Shown one piece after another: positions 12,379 to 23,970 of a DNA stretch of 64,000 bases. Position numbers and translations under genes: made by a program. The stretch lies in NCBI RefSeq assembly GCF_030463535.1, contig NC_132878.1, positions 21,000,925-21,064,924 on the forward strand, read 5' to 3'. Numbering within the stretch: the stretch's first letter is position 1; every line of letters starts with the position of its first letter. The DNA is from Salminus brasiliensis. Its lineage: Eukaryota > Chordata > Actinopteri > Characiformes > Bryconidae. The notes under the pieces were generated by a model, which made no database searches, was not told the origin of the DNA, and saw nothing but the letters and a program-made list of their open reading frames with translations.

Positions 12379-12860
12379 ATTATATGTCCAAATGTTTGTG
12401 TGGACACCCTTTGCAGTAAATGCACACAGCTACTTTAAGTTGTACCCATAGCTAACACAGATGTGCTAATACACACATACACATAGCTTGTCTCGTCCTT
12501 ATATTGATGTATCGCCAATACAATAGGACTCTGTGGAGCAGATGGCAATGGCCTGGGCTAGAGGGGTATACACCCCCTCCTAGCACTGAGCTAGAGAGCA
12601 GTGGAACTGTGTTCTCTGGAATGATGGCGCTCCATTAAAGTACTTTGTGGCTGAGGTGGGATGGTGATCATGCAACATCCTGACCTGTCACTGAATGCAA
12701 TGAAATTCTTACAGCAATGCTCTAAAATCTAGTAGAAAGCCTTCGCTGGACAGTAGAGACAGTTACTCCAAAAAAAAGCAGAATACACTCTTTTTTGAAT
12801 ACCCTTGATTTTGGAAGCGACAATGAATGAGCAGGTGTCCCAATACTTTTGTCCACATAG
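12379..12860 (+). mobile_element. Short inverted-repeat element (Tc1-type MITE)
   Basis: It begins with 'tatatgtccaaatgtttgtg' and ends with 'caatacttttgtccacatag', an inverted terminal pair. The core has 'tagaggggtata' and 'gatggcgctccatt'. It belongs to a family with at least eight more copies in the window and has no coding capacity. Confidence 0.75.
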
Positions 12861-13287
12861 AAAAACTTTTTTTTAATTATATATAATTAGTGTTTTAAAG
12901 GCAAAAACACACTGCTGCGGTAAATAGCTTAAAACAACTTTCCTGACTGTCTAAGACTTTGGCACAGTACTGAATGTGCTTTCTGATTTCTCCATTTGTT
13001 TTATAGATGCAGCAACATCTACAAAAGACAGCATTAAATCAAGTACAGTGAGAGAGATCCAGCCCTCTGTGCTTTTAAGGTATCTTTTTCAGTGGTATTG
13101 GTAAAGCACAACACATATTATCATTGTAAAGTGGCCACTGCATGAACTTTCCCAAGGCAAAGCAACCTGAGGAAGTGAGCAGGGGATGTGAGATCAGGTA
13201 AAGGGCTTGGTATTACCTTTTTTCACCCCTAAAGCTAAAGTTACTTACTGAAGCAGAGAAAAACATCTAAATCTATGGCAATCCACT

Positions 13288-16173
13288 CTAGCTGCTCTTC
13301 CCTCCTTTCTTGTCCACTTTGATCTTGAGCTGATTGATCTTGGGCTCCAGATCTTCAAGCTTCCTTGGCGCCTGAATACACAGTATCCCATCGTGCGAGA
13401 GGGAGACCTGGAGCAGTAGTGGGTCCACGCCCATGGGAAGGATGTAGGTACGCGTGAACTCTCGGCTCACAAAGCCATGCTGGTCCATTCTCTGAGCGTG
13501 GTGCCCGGTCACCTCCAGCAGGTTGTCCACTGTGCGCACGTTCAGCTCATCTGGGGTGAACTGGCAGACGTCCAGCTGAATGCGGTACCAGTCATCATCG
13601 CTGTCCACTTGGGAGAAGCCCCTCTCCAGCTGCTTGTTGATGCGAGGTCGGATGTAGTAGCCGTGGTATAAAACCGGGGCCATCAGGTCCTGAGGAGACA
13701 GTGCTGCGGGAAAAGGGATGGGGTCAACAGTGAAAGTGAAAGCCATGCGTTTGTATTATTGTATTGAGAACATGCAGATTAGTTATCACAACAGTATTAT
13801 TTTAAAATATGGAAACAACAAAATACAATATTCACTAATATATGCTTAATGCCATTCTCTGTCTTTACTGGAATACAGGCTCTTTTACCAGTCTGACTAG
13901 AAATTCACTGAAATTCCACTGAAAATCAGTGAATGAAAGCTGAATGTTACTGCATTAACGCGACATACATTCATTGCACCCATTGATCACATAGTTGTAC
14001 AAATGCACACACACAAAGCTTGTCTAGTCCCTGTGGAGAGGTACTGCCAATAAAGTAGGACAAACATAAACCTATTGGCACCATGCCCAATGCCAGGCGT
14101 GGGCTAGAGGGGTATAAAGCCCTCCCAGCATTGAGCTGTGGAGTCAGTGGAACTGTGTTCTCTGAAATGATGGTGCTCCATCCAGTACTTTTGGAAAAAA
14201 TTGGGAAATTGGGGATGAGGTGGGGTGATCAACCCACCTCCTAATGCTCTTGGTGCAGAATGTAATACAATTCTCACAGCAATGCTCTTGAAATCTACAA
14301 GAAAACCTTCCCTGGACAGCAGAGACAGCTACACCAACAAAAGCAGGATCAACTCCCTTTTGACTTCCTTGATTTTGGAAGAAACAACGAAAAAGTGTCC
14401 CGACACTTTTGTCCATATAGTGTAGAAACATTGTAAGCAGAGCCACATTCATTTAGCACCATAATCCAGTTTGATGTGTGTAACTTTAGTCATGATTTAG
14501 TCTTGATTTTACAGTAATCTTATTTAAGAATTGTCTGGTTATGCTGGTCCAGTGGACTAAGACGCTATCCCTATAATCCGATGATCACTGGGTCATGATT
14601 CTGGGTCATGCTACTTGCCATCGGTGGCCGGAGTCTAAAAGAGAGCACATTTGGCCTTGCTCTCTCAGGGGTGGGTTGATGGCATCCAAAGATACTCGTG
14701 GGTATCTTAAGTGACTAGCAGACGCAAGAGTCAGTGCTGAATACCTTGATATAGATATAAATAATACCTGATATCCAGATATAGCAATACACAATTGCTA
14801 AGTGCAATATTAGTCCTCAGCTAAGTGCTTTTAAAAGAGGTCAGCTCTTCAGCTCTCGAAAAGAATAAGTGACTCAGCTGTTTGGCCTTCTTCACTAGGA
14901 CAGAGGAAAGTCTAGGCATCTGTCTTTAATGCTTGAACGCTTTAATGCCTCACAACTTACATGGCTACCATTGGGATGACTGTAGACAAGCCATGCCATT
15001 GTTGAAGCTAAATGGCTTCCCAGGCTGTTGGCCTAAAGGACTCTGCGCTCCAGCTCGGATGTTTTCCCAGGCCCACTGCCCAAGTGTCTCCGCATCGCAG
15101 CTCGGATGTTTCAGCAGCTCATCTCCAGTGTGAGTCTACGTTGCGGCTTAGACAATTTAATTGACTGGCGATGTCTCTACATCATAGCTTTGAGCTATGT
15201 TGGCCACCAGAGACATTATCATTAGATGCTCATTAGGTCCTAGGAGATGATCAGTGAAATCTAAGCATCTGTCTGGTGCGGATTCCGACTCAGATATCAT
15301 TGTGCATTGTGGATGTAATGGTAATTTTTGCTAAACTACAAAATGTGTTGACTTCCTCATAGCGTATGCCCAACAGTAACATAAAAATAGAATGTCCGCT
15401 CCTCTACAAGACACCGGAAACTGCTACGTCAGGTCTAATTACAAGTAGTGTCAGCAGCATCAGGTCAAGCGCCAGGTTTCTATTTTAATCATATACTGCA
15501 GCTTTATCTTCATGTATTTATACTACTATTGACCGAAACTGGGATTTGCTCATGAGTTCATGCTGAGTCCAGCAGTGGCTGACAGTTAATTTAGTGTGGT
15601 AGCCATTGGACTCTTAGTCATGTGTGGTATTCTAAATATAAATCATAGCCTAGGCCTTATATTTCCCTCTAGTATAAAATGCTGTCATGGGGGATAGTGG
15701 AGCAGGCAGTCATCACTTCAGTTGGCCCATCTTGTGCAGGTTCATTGGCAAGTAAACAGCTCATGTTAACTTCACATTGCTGTTTAGAGGAACAGCTTAA
15801 AGAGAGCTTTCAATGTTGCAGGTCTGTTGTAGTTGAAGTCAGTTCATCCCGTATAATTAAATCTTTTGAATTTGATCTTGTTCTCCAGCACGCTGGTTTA
15901 AAGACATCATCATATAGCCCATGGCATGTGAATGAGTGAAAAAGCTATTCTGATATGCCAGGGTCACTTGAAAGATGACCCTATATGTGTATACACACAC
16001 ATACTAATAAATGCTGTCCAAAGGACTACCCGTGGTCTTGACTGCAGCCATGCTGTTCCTCCATTGAAGATTCTCTTACCTTCCGCAAAGTTCTGGTCAT
16101 AAATCCGAGCAGGAGTGCACATCTCATAGTTCATACTCATGGGGTAAGCATGGGAAATGGTGCGGTCAGCCAT
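13288..16173 (-). CDS. hspb2: HSPB2 small heat-shock protein
   Basis: Two minus-strand exons, 16173-16080 (31 codons plus one base) and 13703-13288, encode 169 residues; human HSPB2 has 182. Exon 1 (MADRTISHAYPMSMNYE...) aligns with the human N-terminus, including the FAE/FGEG junction. Exon 2 holds LYHGYYIRPR and then the alpha-crystallin domain with [29 protein letters not shown] and LSHDGILCIQAPR. HSPB2 (MKBP) is a heart and skeletal muscle chaperone that pairs with HSPB3. The C-terminus is shorter and more basic than in human. It is head to head with cryab, the arrangement kept in tetrapods. A reading from 13746 with its own ATG would extend across the acceptor into the intron and is rejected because the spliced form matches the family. 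Confidence 0.94.
13970..14425 (+). mobile_element. MITE copy in hspb2 intron 1
   Basis: Same family as 12379-12860. It has 'gggctagaggggtataaagc', 'gaaatgatggtgctccatcc' and ends 'cacttttgtccatatagtgt'. Confidence 0.75.
14535..14725 (+). repeat. SINE-like repeat in hspb2 intron 1
   Basis: It contains 'gcacatttggccttgctctc' and 'ggtgggttgatggc', a block shared with 37536-37930 and 41515-41670. Confidence 0.6.
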
Positions 16174-16609
16174 GCTAAAGCATGGACCAGGTGGGTGTCC
16201 AGTGCTAGAGAAGAGTTAGCAGTCCTTTCAGGCTTGACAGATTTCAGTAGCACGACAAACAGCCAGGATTGCGAGGGAGAGAGAATGACCGGGGTTAGGG
16301 GCAGAGGGACTGTGCTCCTGTGCCCTGAACCTGGGTGATAAATGGGTCCAGAAATAGCTTGTGGCACACACACGCTGGTGTTGCATGGCCTAAAGGGGGG
16401 ATACACACTAAGTGATACAATACTGGGCTTTATTACAGCAATGTAGTGGGTCTCTATTCAGAGGGCTCCTATTTCTCCTAAAGAAGAGTAGACTAGCACC
16501 TGTTCTGTGGCTCATTGCAGTTAATAGATGAGTTGTCACCTGAGAGAAGATTGGGGCAGGCAGATGTAGACATGGACACAGTACAATGAATGTTGTCACA
16601 GAGCAAGCT

Positions 16610-16740
16610 AGTGGCAACAGTGGCAAGGAAAAACTCCCCCGGGTTAAGAGGGACCTCGAGAGGAACTAAGACTCAAAAGGGGAAGCCATCCCCTCTGGTT
16701 TGACACCAGCTAACAATAAAAAAGCAAAACAGGAATAAAA
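16610..16740 (+). repeat. Dispersed retroelement fragment
   Basis: The motif 'ggcaaggaaaaactcccccg' followed by 'aagactcaaaaggggaagcc' is a fish interspersed-repeat signature, probably a LINE 3' end. It is too short for a family call. Confidence 0.5.
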
Positions 16741-17045
16741 ACAACAATAAAACAAAACTGAATTAAGAAAAAATGGTAAATGTGGCGTCAAGCCATACAA
16801 GCTGAAAACATAAGTGAGAAGGATAAAGTCCATGCAGATAAACAGTCAGAAGCACACTCATGCAGTGAGGTGAGGATGACTAAGGGTGAAGAGGTCAGGG
16901 GGTTGGTTAAAGCTCATGGGTAATGTCATTGAGCATAAGTAGCATTATGCATCGTAATGGCCCCTTTTGGATTGTCTTTTTTTTAATCAACTATTGAAAA
17001 TGCAAAAAAGAATTCAGAGATACAGAAGACCATGAAACACCTTTT

Positions 17046-17204
17046 CATTGCTACAAACTCCTGAAATGCTACGCAGTAGACAGAGGGGGTATAAAGCCCC
17101 CCTCCACCTTTAAGCTGTGGAACGGTGTTCTTTGGTAAAGGTGCACATATTTGTCACTGTACAGCGAAATGTATCCTCTGCATTTAACCCATCTGAGGTA
17201 GTGA

Positions 17205-17236
<32 letters not shown>

Positions 17237-17641
17237 GAACTAGGGCCAGTGAGACTAGGGCCAGTAAGTACACACCCAGAGCGGTGGGCAGCCAGGGTAA
17301 AGGGCCTTGCTCAAGCGGCAGCTTGCCAAGCATGTTGTGGGAATCAACCCACAACCTTGTTATCGACAGCCTAACCGCTCAGCTCTAACCGCTGAGCCAC
17401 CACTGCCCCACTGGAACTTTGGAATGATGGTGCTCCATCCAATACTTCTAGGATGAGTTGACCACACTAACACTCTTTTTAACTGAATGCAATAGAATCC
17501 TCAATATGTAGTAGAAAGCCTTCCCTGGAAAGTAGAGACAGTTGCTCCAACAAAAGCATAGATAGACTCTTTAATACCCTTGATTCATGAAGAAACAATG
17601 AATCAGCAGATGTCCCAATACTTTTGTCCATATAGTGTATT
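17046..17641 (+). mobile_element. MITE copy split by a SINE, between hspb2 and cryab
   Basis: Left part: 'gggggtataaagccccc' and 'aagctgtgg'. Right part resumes at about 17411 with 'ggaatgatggtgctccatcc' and ends 'tacttttgtccatatagtgt'. A reverse-oriented SINE at 17128-17412 interrupts it, so the SINE is the younger insertion. Confidence 0.78.
17128..17412 (-). repeat. tRNA-derived SINE nested in the MITE
   Basis: It reads in reverse: 'tgagccaccactgcccc' is the tRNA-like head at its right end and 'cctctgcatttaacccatct' the tail. An (AC)14 tract at 17205-17232 lies inside. Confidence 0.8.
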
Positions 17642-17733
17642 TGTGAACGAATTGGTGTTCCGATGTATATCTTATTTAAATAAGTAGAAACAATGTATTA
17701 ATATATGATTGGGAATGCATTACCATGTACATT

Positions 17734-18180
17734 GATCAGCCATAACATTAGTACCACTGACAGGTGACGTGAAAAACATTGATTTTCCTCATCTACAGTG
17801 GCATCTGTCAAGGGGTGGATATATTAGGCAGCAAACGAACAGTCAGTTCTTGAAGGTGATGTGAATCTGAGCCACTTTGACAAGGGCCAAACTGTGAAGG
17901 TTTGATGGTCGGAACATCTCCAAAACATCTGGCAAATCTTGTGGGGCTTTTCTGGCATGCAGTGGTAAATACCTACCAAGAGTTGTCAGAGAAAGGACAA
18001 TCAGTGAAAAGGCGACAGGGTCATGGGCACCTAAGGTTAATTGGTTTGATCCATGGAGGCTCCACCTCACAACTTAAAGGATCTGCTGCTATCGTTTTGG
18101 TACCAGATAACCACAGGATACCTTCAGAGGTCTTGTAGAGTCTATGCCTCGAATGGTCAGATCTGTCCCCCATATGTGGT
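17734..18180 (+). mobile_element. Internally deleted Tc1-like element
   Basis: It starts with gatcagccataacatta, matching the end of the element at 851-2018. It includes 'ggcagcaaacgaacagtcag' and then the 3' region 'gatccatggaggctcc' and 'aaaggatctgctgct'. The transposase core is missing. It lies in the hspb2-cryab spacer. Confidence 0.75.
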
Positions 18181-19013
18181 GGTTCTATGCATACTCTTTG
18201 TATACTAGGACTTTTCATTGGACTTTATTAGTAGCGCTGGGTAATCTACAGTTGGAAACATATCAATCTGTATAGGGCAGGGCTTCTCCAGGACCAGTAT
18301 TGGGAACGTTAGGTTATGGCACGTCACAGAACAAAGTTACAATATCATTTTACAGTTATTGAATGTAGTCTTTCTGTTGTCACTCACAAAAAGAGTGGGT
18401 AGGCCAAAGTGGGTAGGAGATGACTAATGACTGTGCTGCGATGCCGACTGCGTAAGTGGCACTGTGCCGGACACTTGTGCCAGTTTGACTAAGCCCACTG
18501 AGGCTGTTGGGCACCAGGGAAATGCTTCTTTGCAAGCACATTGACTCTGTATGGTGCTTAATCCTGCAGAATGATCCCAGCACCATTCACCATCAGCCCC
18601 CCGAACAAACTGGCCTTGTGCCCGGTGCTCTGCCGAAGACAAAAGGCTCTCAAAGGAGGTTCAGACCTCAAACTACATGGCCACGTCGGGACATGGACAT
18701 CCTAATCTGTCCTGGCATCTAGCTAGTCCGCTTGGTCCACAGTATTTGTGCCAAAAAAGCCAAAAGACCAAAGGCCACTCTCAGCACTCTTCACCAGATC
18801 CCACATGGCAAAGTTTCCAAAGGGGGGTCCTGGCAAGTATTCAGAGCCAACACTGTAATCCGTCCGGCATCTGACTGAATGAAATCACACCACCGGTTTA
18901 GATAAATACAGAGAGAAAGAGAGTTATCTGGAAGAGAGGGACGAGACAGCTAGCAGAGGAGAGTGGGAGGGACACAACGAAGGGGGGGGGAAGTCAAACA
19001 GTTTACATCATTG

Positions 19014-19021
19014 TTCCAGAA
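19014..19021 (+). promoter_or_regulatory. Heat-shock element upstream of cryab
   Basis: TTCCAGAA is a perfect TTC-nn-GAA unit, about 48 bases upstream of the TATA box. Mammalian CRYAB promoters also carry a proximal heat-shock element. Confidence 0.55.
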
Positions 19022-19028
19022 AGATCCA

Positions 19029-19034
19029 CAGCTG
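19029..19034 (+). promoter_or_regulatory. E-box CAGCTG upstream of cryab
   Basis: CAGCTG fits a myogenic bHLH site beside the heat-shock element. This parallels the muscle E-box of the mouse Cryab enhancer, though function here is inferred. Confidence 0.4.
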
Positions 19035-19068
19035 GCTGGGCCTGGCTGAGTGACTACTGTTGGTGGTG

Positions 19069-19076
19069 TATATAAG
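19069..19076 (+). promoter_or_regulatory. TATA box of cryab
   Basis: TATATAAG lies about 70 bases before the ATG at 19145, which places transcription start near 19100. Confidence 0.65.
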
Positions 19077-19144
19077 TGGGCAGGCAGGGCAGACACCAGG
19101 TTTTTCTCCAGGAGGACAGTGCTAGCTTCAGGTCAGAAGACAAA

Positions 19145-20606
19145 ATGGATGTCGCCATCAAGCATCCCTGGTTCCGCCGTTCTTTCTGGCCACACTTGAT
19201 CCCCAGCCGGATCTTCGACCAGCACTTCGGGGAGCATATCTCAGAGAGTGAGCTGTTGACCTCCTACCCCGCATTGTACGCCCCACGACCCTCCTTCCTT
19301 CGCTGGCCCAGTTGGGTGGAAAGTGGGCTCTCTGAGGTAAGCGGATCTGACACGTTTTGTATTTCCTTTGTCTTTTCTTCCTTACATACTATTGTACAGC
19401 AAGAGTTAACCTCAGCAATTCCTTTGTGGAGACGTTCTAGTGATGTTCTCCATCTCCAAATGACACAGTGACTAATAAGGAAAATGAATTTGGGAAAGTT
19501 GCTTCTCCGGATGCTGTGTTCCCTGCCAGTTGTCCAGAATGCTGTACAGAGTTCAAGGATTCAAGGACCTTTTTAATGTTCTCTGTCAAATCACCTGCCA
19601 TAAACCAAGAAGACTTGAAGCTTGAGGACCTCTACAATGTTCTAAAGTCAAGTTGTAAATAAAGTCTGAATCATTTCCTAAATAACAAATGTTAGAACAA
19701 ATGTTAAATGTTAAGAAGACAAGCTCTGCCATGTGAAATGAATAAGCTGCACCTTGATGGAGTCATAAGCTTAGAATAAGTATTACAGTTATCTGTCTCA
19801 GCAGAAGATCTCATCTTTATGTAAAACAATGCAAATTAGAGTGAGCACTTGACATGTGTGGGTTCATATTCAAAACCGATTCAAACCGATTACTGGAAAA
19901 CAAGCTACATTATACCTTCATGTTTTATGCTGTCATTATAGATGAAAATGGAAAAGGACCATTTTACCATCAATTTGGATGTAAAGCACTTCGCACCTGA
20001 GGAATTGGCGGTTAAGGTCAATGGCGATTACATTGAGGTCCATGCTAAACACGAGGACCGTCAGGTAAATCCCAACAGAAGTAGTTTCCAACTCTGGTCA
20101 TAAGAGTACCCCTGCCTTGCTGAAGTTTCTTTAGAATATACTACAGTAACATGCCTATAGTTCGACTTAAGATAGGCTTAATTAGCTCAGTCAGGCCAGT
20201 TTAATTGAATCAAGTATGTTTGAGCAAGAACATCAGTGCGGGGCAGGGGTATTCTGAGACCATGGTTGGTATGTTTACCACTTACATTACAAACATTGAC
20301 CTATCCATACAAGCAGATCTGCTAAACACCGCTGTCTGCTAAGACACATTTCTGTCAATAGGCCTTTGTTTAACGCTTACAAATGTACCTCCTGTCCTCC
20401 AGGATGACCATGGGTTTGTCTCACGAGAGTTCCTACGAAAATACCGTCTCCCTGTCGGGGTCGACCCAACTAGTATCACCTCCTCGCTCTCTTCAGATGG
20501 CATCCTCATGGTGTTGGCCCCTCGCAAGCTCTCCGATGAGCCTGAGCGCTCCATTCCCATCACTCGGGAGGAAAAGCCCGCCGTCACTGGCCCACAGAAA
20601 AAGTAA
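19145..20606 (+). CDS. cryab: Alpha-B crystallin
   Basis: Three exons, 19145-19336 (64 codons), 19942-20064 (41 codons) and 20403-20606, all phase 0, give 172 residues (human 175). The N-terminus [12 protein letters not shown] and the [11 protein letters not shown] block match human. Exons 2-3 hold the alpha-crystallin domain: [38 protein letters not shown] and LSSDGIL. The arginine of LRKYR (about residue 117) corresponds to human Arg120, the desmin-myopathy site. The C-terminal [12 protein letters not shown] keeps the IxI anchor. Alpha-B crystallin is an ATP-independent holdase in lens and muscle. It pairs head to head with hspb2 and has a heat-shock element, E-box and TATA box upstream. 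Teleosts can carry two cryab genes, and I cannot tell which this is. Confidence 0.97.
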
Positions 20607-20914
20607 AGCTGCTAGATCCTGTCGCACAAGTCGGTCCTCCCCCTGTCTCCCCTCCGCTGTGCTCCCCCTGCACTTAGCCTCGCATTGAGCTGACAGTTCT
20701 ACAGGCTTGGCCTTTCCAGAGGGTAATCCCAATCAAAGGGCCAATTACTGAGCTAATTACTGTGCTAATTAGTGATTACTACATAGTCTAATTTGGTTGG
20801 TACATCAAAACCATGTCTTCAGAGATGAGACATCATTACACCACAGGAGTATTGTTTGTGCCCCTCAGCCGCTGGTAGCAAAACACATCGCTTCTGCAAA
20901 CCCAAACTGTGCCA

Positions 20915-20920
20915 AATAAA
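20915..20920 (+). other. Possible cryab poly(A) signal
   Basis: AATAAA about 310 bases after the cryab stop codon. Confidence 0.5.
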
Positions 20921-23697
20921 AGAGCCCTTTGTCTCTCACAGCCAGTCTGTGGCGAACAAAGCATTGTGAGGGTTTGAGCGTAGGAAGACTGGATGTTTGG
21001 GCATTTCTTCTGTGATGAAGCAGTACAAAAACAACAGCCCATGAGGAAGAATAGTGTGATGGAATTTCCAAAACCATAATCCTGTATCTCAAAGAAGTAA
21101 GAAATGTCCTGTGTATGGTCTGAGGGGTATTTTGTTTGGTGATTCGATATTTCCTGTTCACGATGGACTTGGGACCAGAGGATACACAGAGATCAGGTGC
21201 AGGTAGAGAGGGATGAGGAGACACGTTATGGAGAAAGTGACCTCTTTCTGTTGGTAGTTTCTATGGGTTTCTGGAGACACGACTGGTAATCACTTTGGTG
21301 TGGTTGACATACTTAGCGTCTGGAGACACCTTGTTATGACTGGGTTCATCAGAGACGATGCAGTTTGGTGTGATATCGTAAAATGGGGATATGGGAATTT
21401 GGTGGTGGAAGCATTGTGATTAGATGATTGAGAGGTGTTCAGACATCCTAAGGAATGTGTCTACTTACTTTCCCGTATTTTAAACATGCTTCCAGAAGTA
21501 TAAGAACAATTAACATTCAAGTATGTGGCCGTATACTATAAAAAAGGCATAAATATAGTATAAGGATAAATAACACTACTTTTTACCTACCATATAAAAG
21601 GAGGTAAAAGGTTATGTTGTTTACCATCTATAATCACCATCCGTTTTCACAGCAACGTCTCACAAAAGCACTATTGACAAAGCTGCTATGTCACTTTTGT
21701 CAATGTGAACCACTGCGTTCTGACCACTAGGAGGCACAAGTGAGGGGGAACACACAAGTGGGTGTTTCATGTGTTCTGGGTTAGGGTTACTCTTTTACAC
21801 TGTTCTGGAATCTGCTTCACATTGAACTGTACTCTTAGAAATGAAGAGTCATACAAATGGCCCTGTGAGTAAGACCTCACGGGGTCAGGCTGAAGAACCC
21901 TTTAAAGACTTAAAGAACCTTCGCTTGGCATAAAGGCTCTTTACCAGTGTAAAGATTCTTCACGCTCACGTCCGAAAGTGGTTCTTCAACCTTTTTGGTT
22001 CTTTGAACCTTATGAAGCATCTTTATTTTTCAGAGTGTAGAATAAGAACAAACAGATCTCAGATCAGTGTAAAATGCCAAGGCCCAGTGCTTCAATCGTC
22101 TGCTCTTTCAGTTCACTGCTTCAACATTCCCTGTGATTCACGGCACTGAACAATGTGTAAACACCACAGCTCCACGTGTGTGTAATGATGGTTACAAACT
22201 CTCAATAAATTCTGTGATCAGTCAAAAATAAACGAATGCTGACTCACTGTCTGACCACATGCGTAAGTCTGAAACACTTTACTGGAGTGCAGCATTCGTA
22301 AAGCATCAGTTAGCATAAAGGGAACCAACGGTGGTCCCTGGCTTTTCCCCTCCACTGTTATAACTAAGGAACAGTTCAGCCAGTGTGAATGTAGTTATCG
22401 AATAGTGATCCTTAGGGTGTAATAAAAGTCATGGAGCATAAGGGGTTACGATGACATTTCACCACCCTATCCAATGCTATAGGTTCATGTCAGTTGTATA
22501 AAACCTTATAGCCTTGTTTTAAGTAAGGAATGTGACACTACATGACACCAGCAGACAAGATAGGTTATATCCAGTGTTGGGGTAGTCACTCAGAACAAGT
22601 AATCCATTACAAAGTTCTTCCCAGACTGTATTGGAATGAATTTACTTATGGGAAATGTACCATACATTACTCTTTAAAATCCACAATGTACACATCTGTA
22701 CCTAGCTAGGAAACCAAGCTGGCTGTCTGTATCTTTATAAATAATGAACATTTGAACTATGTGATGATGAGCAATGAGCAAGTATTCTCACCAGTCATGC
22801 ATTGTATATCACCCAAACTATCGAGGATGAGACACTGAGCATTGGACCAAGCAAAAACAACCTCTCCACAGGAATGAAAAAAAAAAAAAAAACAATAAAA
22901 ATGTCAGTGTAAGACAAACACCGCCGTGCCATTCACGCTTGGGCGAAGTTCACCCTGGCTGAAAGCATGGCGTGCTACCAGTATTTTCACAGTGTGATAC
23001 AGCAGACTAAACAAAGATATCAAGTGAATAGCAGCTCTTGGGAGTCAGTCATGCAAGTGCAGGAGCTCAAATCCTAGAGGTTTATGAACACACACAGACA
23101 CACACAGTGCGTACAATTCAATATACATCTTCTGAAATCAAGAGTCTTTCAATGTTTGTCCTGCTTATGCTGGAGTACCTGTCTCTACTGTCCAGGAAAG
23201 CTTTCTATTAGATTTCGGGGCACTGCTGTGATGATTTGATTGTATTCAGTAACAAGAGCGCTAATGAAGTCAGGATGATCACTACGTACCTCTTCCTCAA
23301 CCCATCCTAAAAGTACTGGATGGAGCACCATCATTCCAGAGAACACATAGCTCCACAGTTCAAAGCTGGGGGGCTTTATACCCCTCCAGCCCATCCTTCT
23401 GGCATTAGGCACGGTGCCAATAGGTTCATGTTTATCTGCTCCAGAGGGCCCTGTTCTATTGGAAGTGCTCCTCTACAGGAACTAGGCTTGTGTGTGTGTG
23501 TGTGTTTAAAGTAGCTGAATGCGTTCATTAGAAGAGGTGTGTAACTGAAGTGTGGATACTTTATATATATATTAATAAATAAATATGTTATAAAAGCTTG
23601 ATTAAAAAGATGACACTACAGTTATCTGTATCATCATTTGAACATGGTTTTGTAGCATTTTTATTTGTAATAGTGTTATTTTACATGGACTCACAGT
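20921..23697. other. Gene-free region between cryab and cfap68
   Basis: The genes converge here. At 21840-22035 there is a dispersed repeat with paired 'aagaaccttc' and 'gtggttcttcaac' blocks. A reverse MITE copy lies at about 23165-23510. No exon is supported. Confidence 0.6.
23165..23510 (-). mobile_element. MITE copy, reverse orientation
   Basis: It reads 'ctggatggagcaccatcatt', 'gggggctttatacccctcca' and 'aggcacggtgccaatagg', the complement of the family core. The 5' end is degraded. Confidence 0.7.
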
Positions 23698-23913
23698 CTA
23701 CTGTAAATCAGGGACAGAATTCTGTCCTCTGTCCAGCTCTTCCTCTCTCTTCGGCTGCAGCTCTGGAGTGCTCGGCTTGGCAGAGCTGCTGTTTGACCCG
23801 TGCCTGCTGAAGTCCAGTCTGTAGCAAGAGTCTGGCACAAGCTTGGTGTGGGGAGGGTCCAGTTCAGGCTGGTGACCAGGAAAGATTCTGGGCTCTCTCT
23901 TTACAGCTGAAAA

Positions 23914-23970
<57 letters not shown>

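Larger units (their letters stand above)
9285..13287. other. Gene-free repeat-rich spacer between the C11orf52 homologue and hspb2
   Basis: No exon is supported. The space is filled by the tandem array, the duplicated block, a SINE at 11922-12195, and a short inverted-repeat element at 12379-12860. An inverted-repeat pair, acagtactgtgcaaaagtct at 11562 and its complement at about 12950-12972, encloses the last two. Confidence 0.7.
16174..19013. other. hspb2-cryab shared upstream region, expanded by transposons
   Basis: The two start codons are about 3.0 kb apart. The spacer holds a retroelement fragment, a MITE with a nested SINE and a deleted Tc1 element. No exon is supported; the open frames at 18380-18874 are unassigned. 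The proximal cryab promoter occupies the last 130 bases or so. Confidence 0.6.

Noticed and set aside
13477-13671. Plus-strand frame over hspb2
   Set aside because: Shadow of the conserved alpha-crystallin domain on the other strand.
18380-18874. Overlapping open frames on both strands upstream of cryab
   Set aside because: They lie on both strands with similar length, show no family motif, and lie among transposons.
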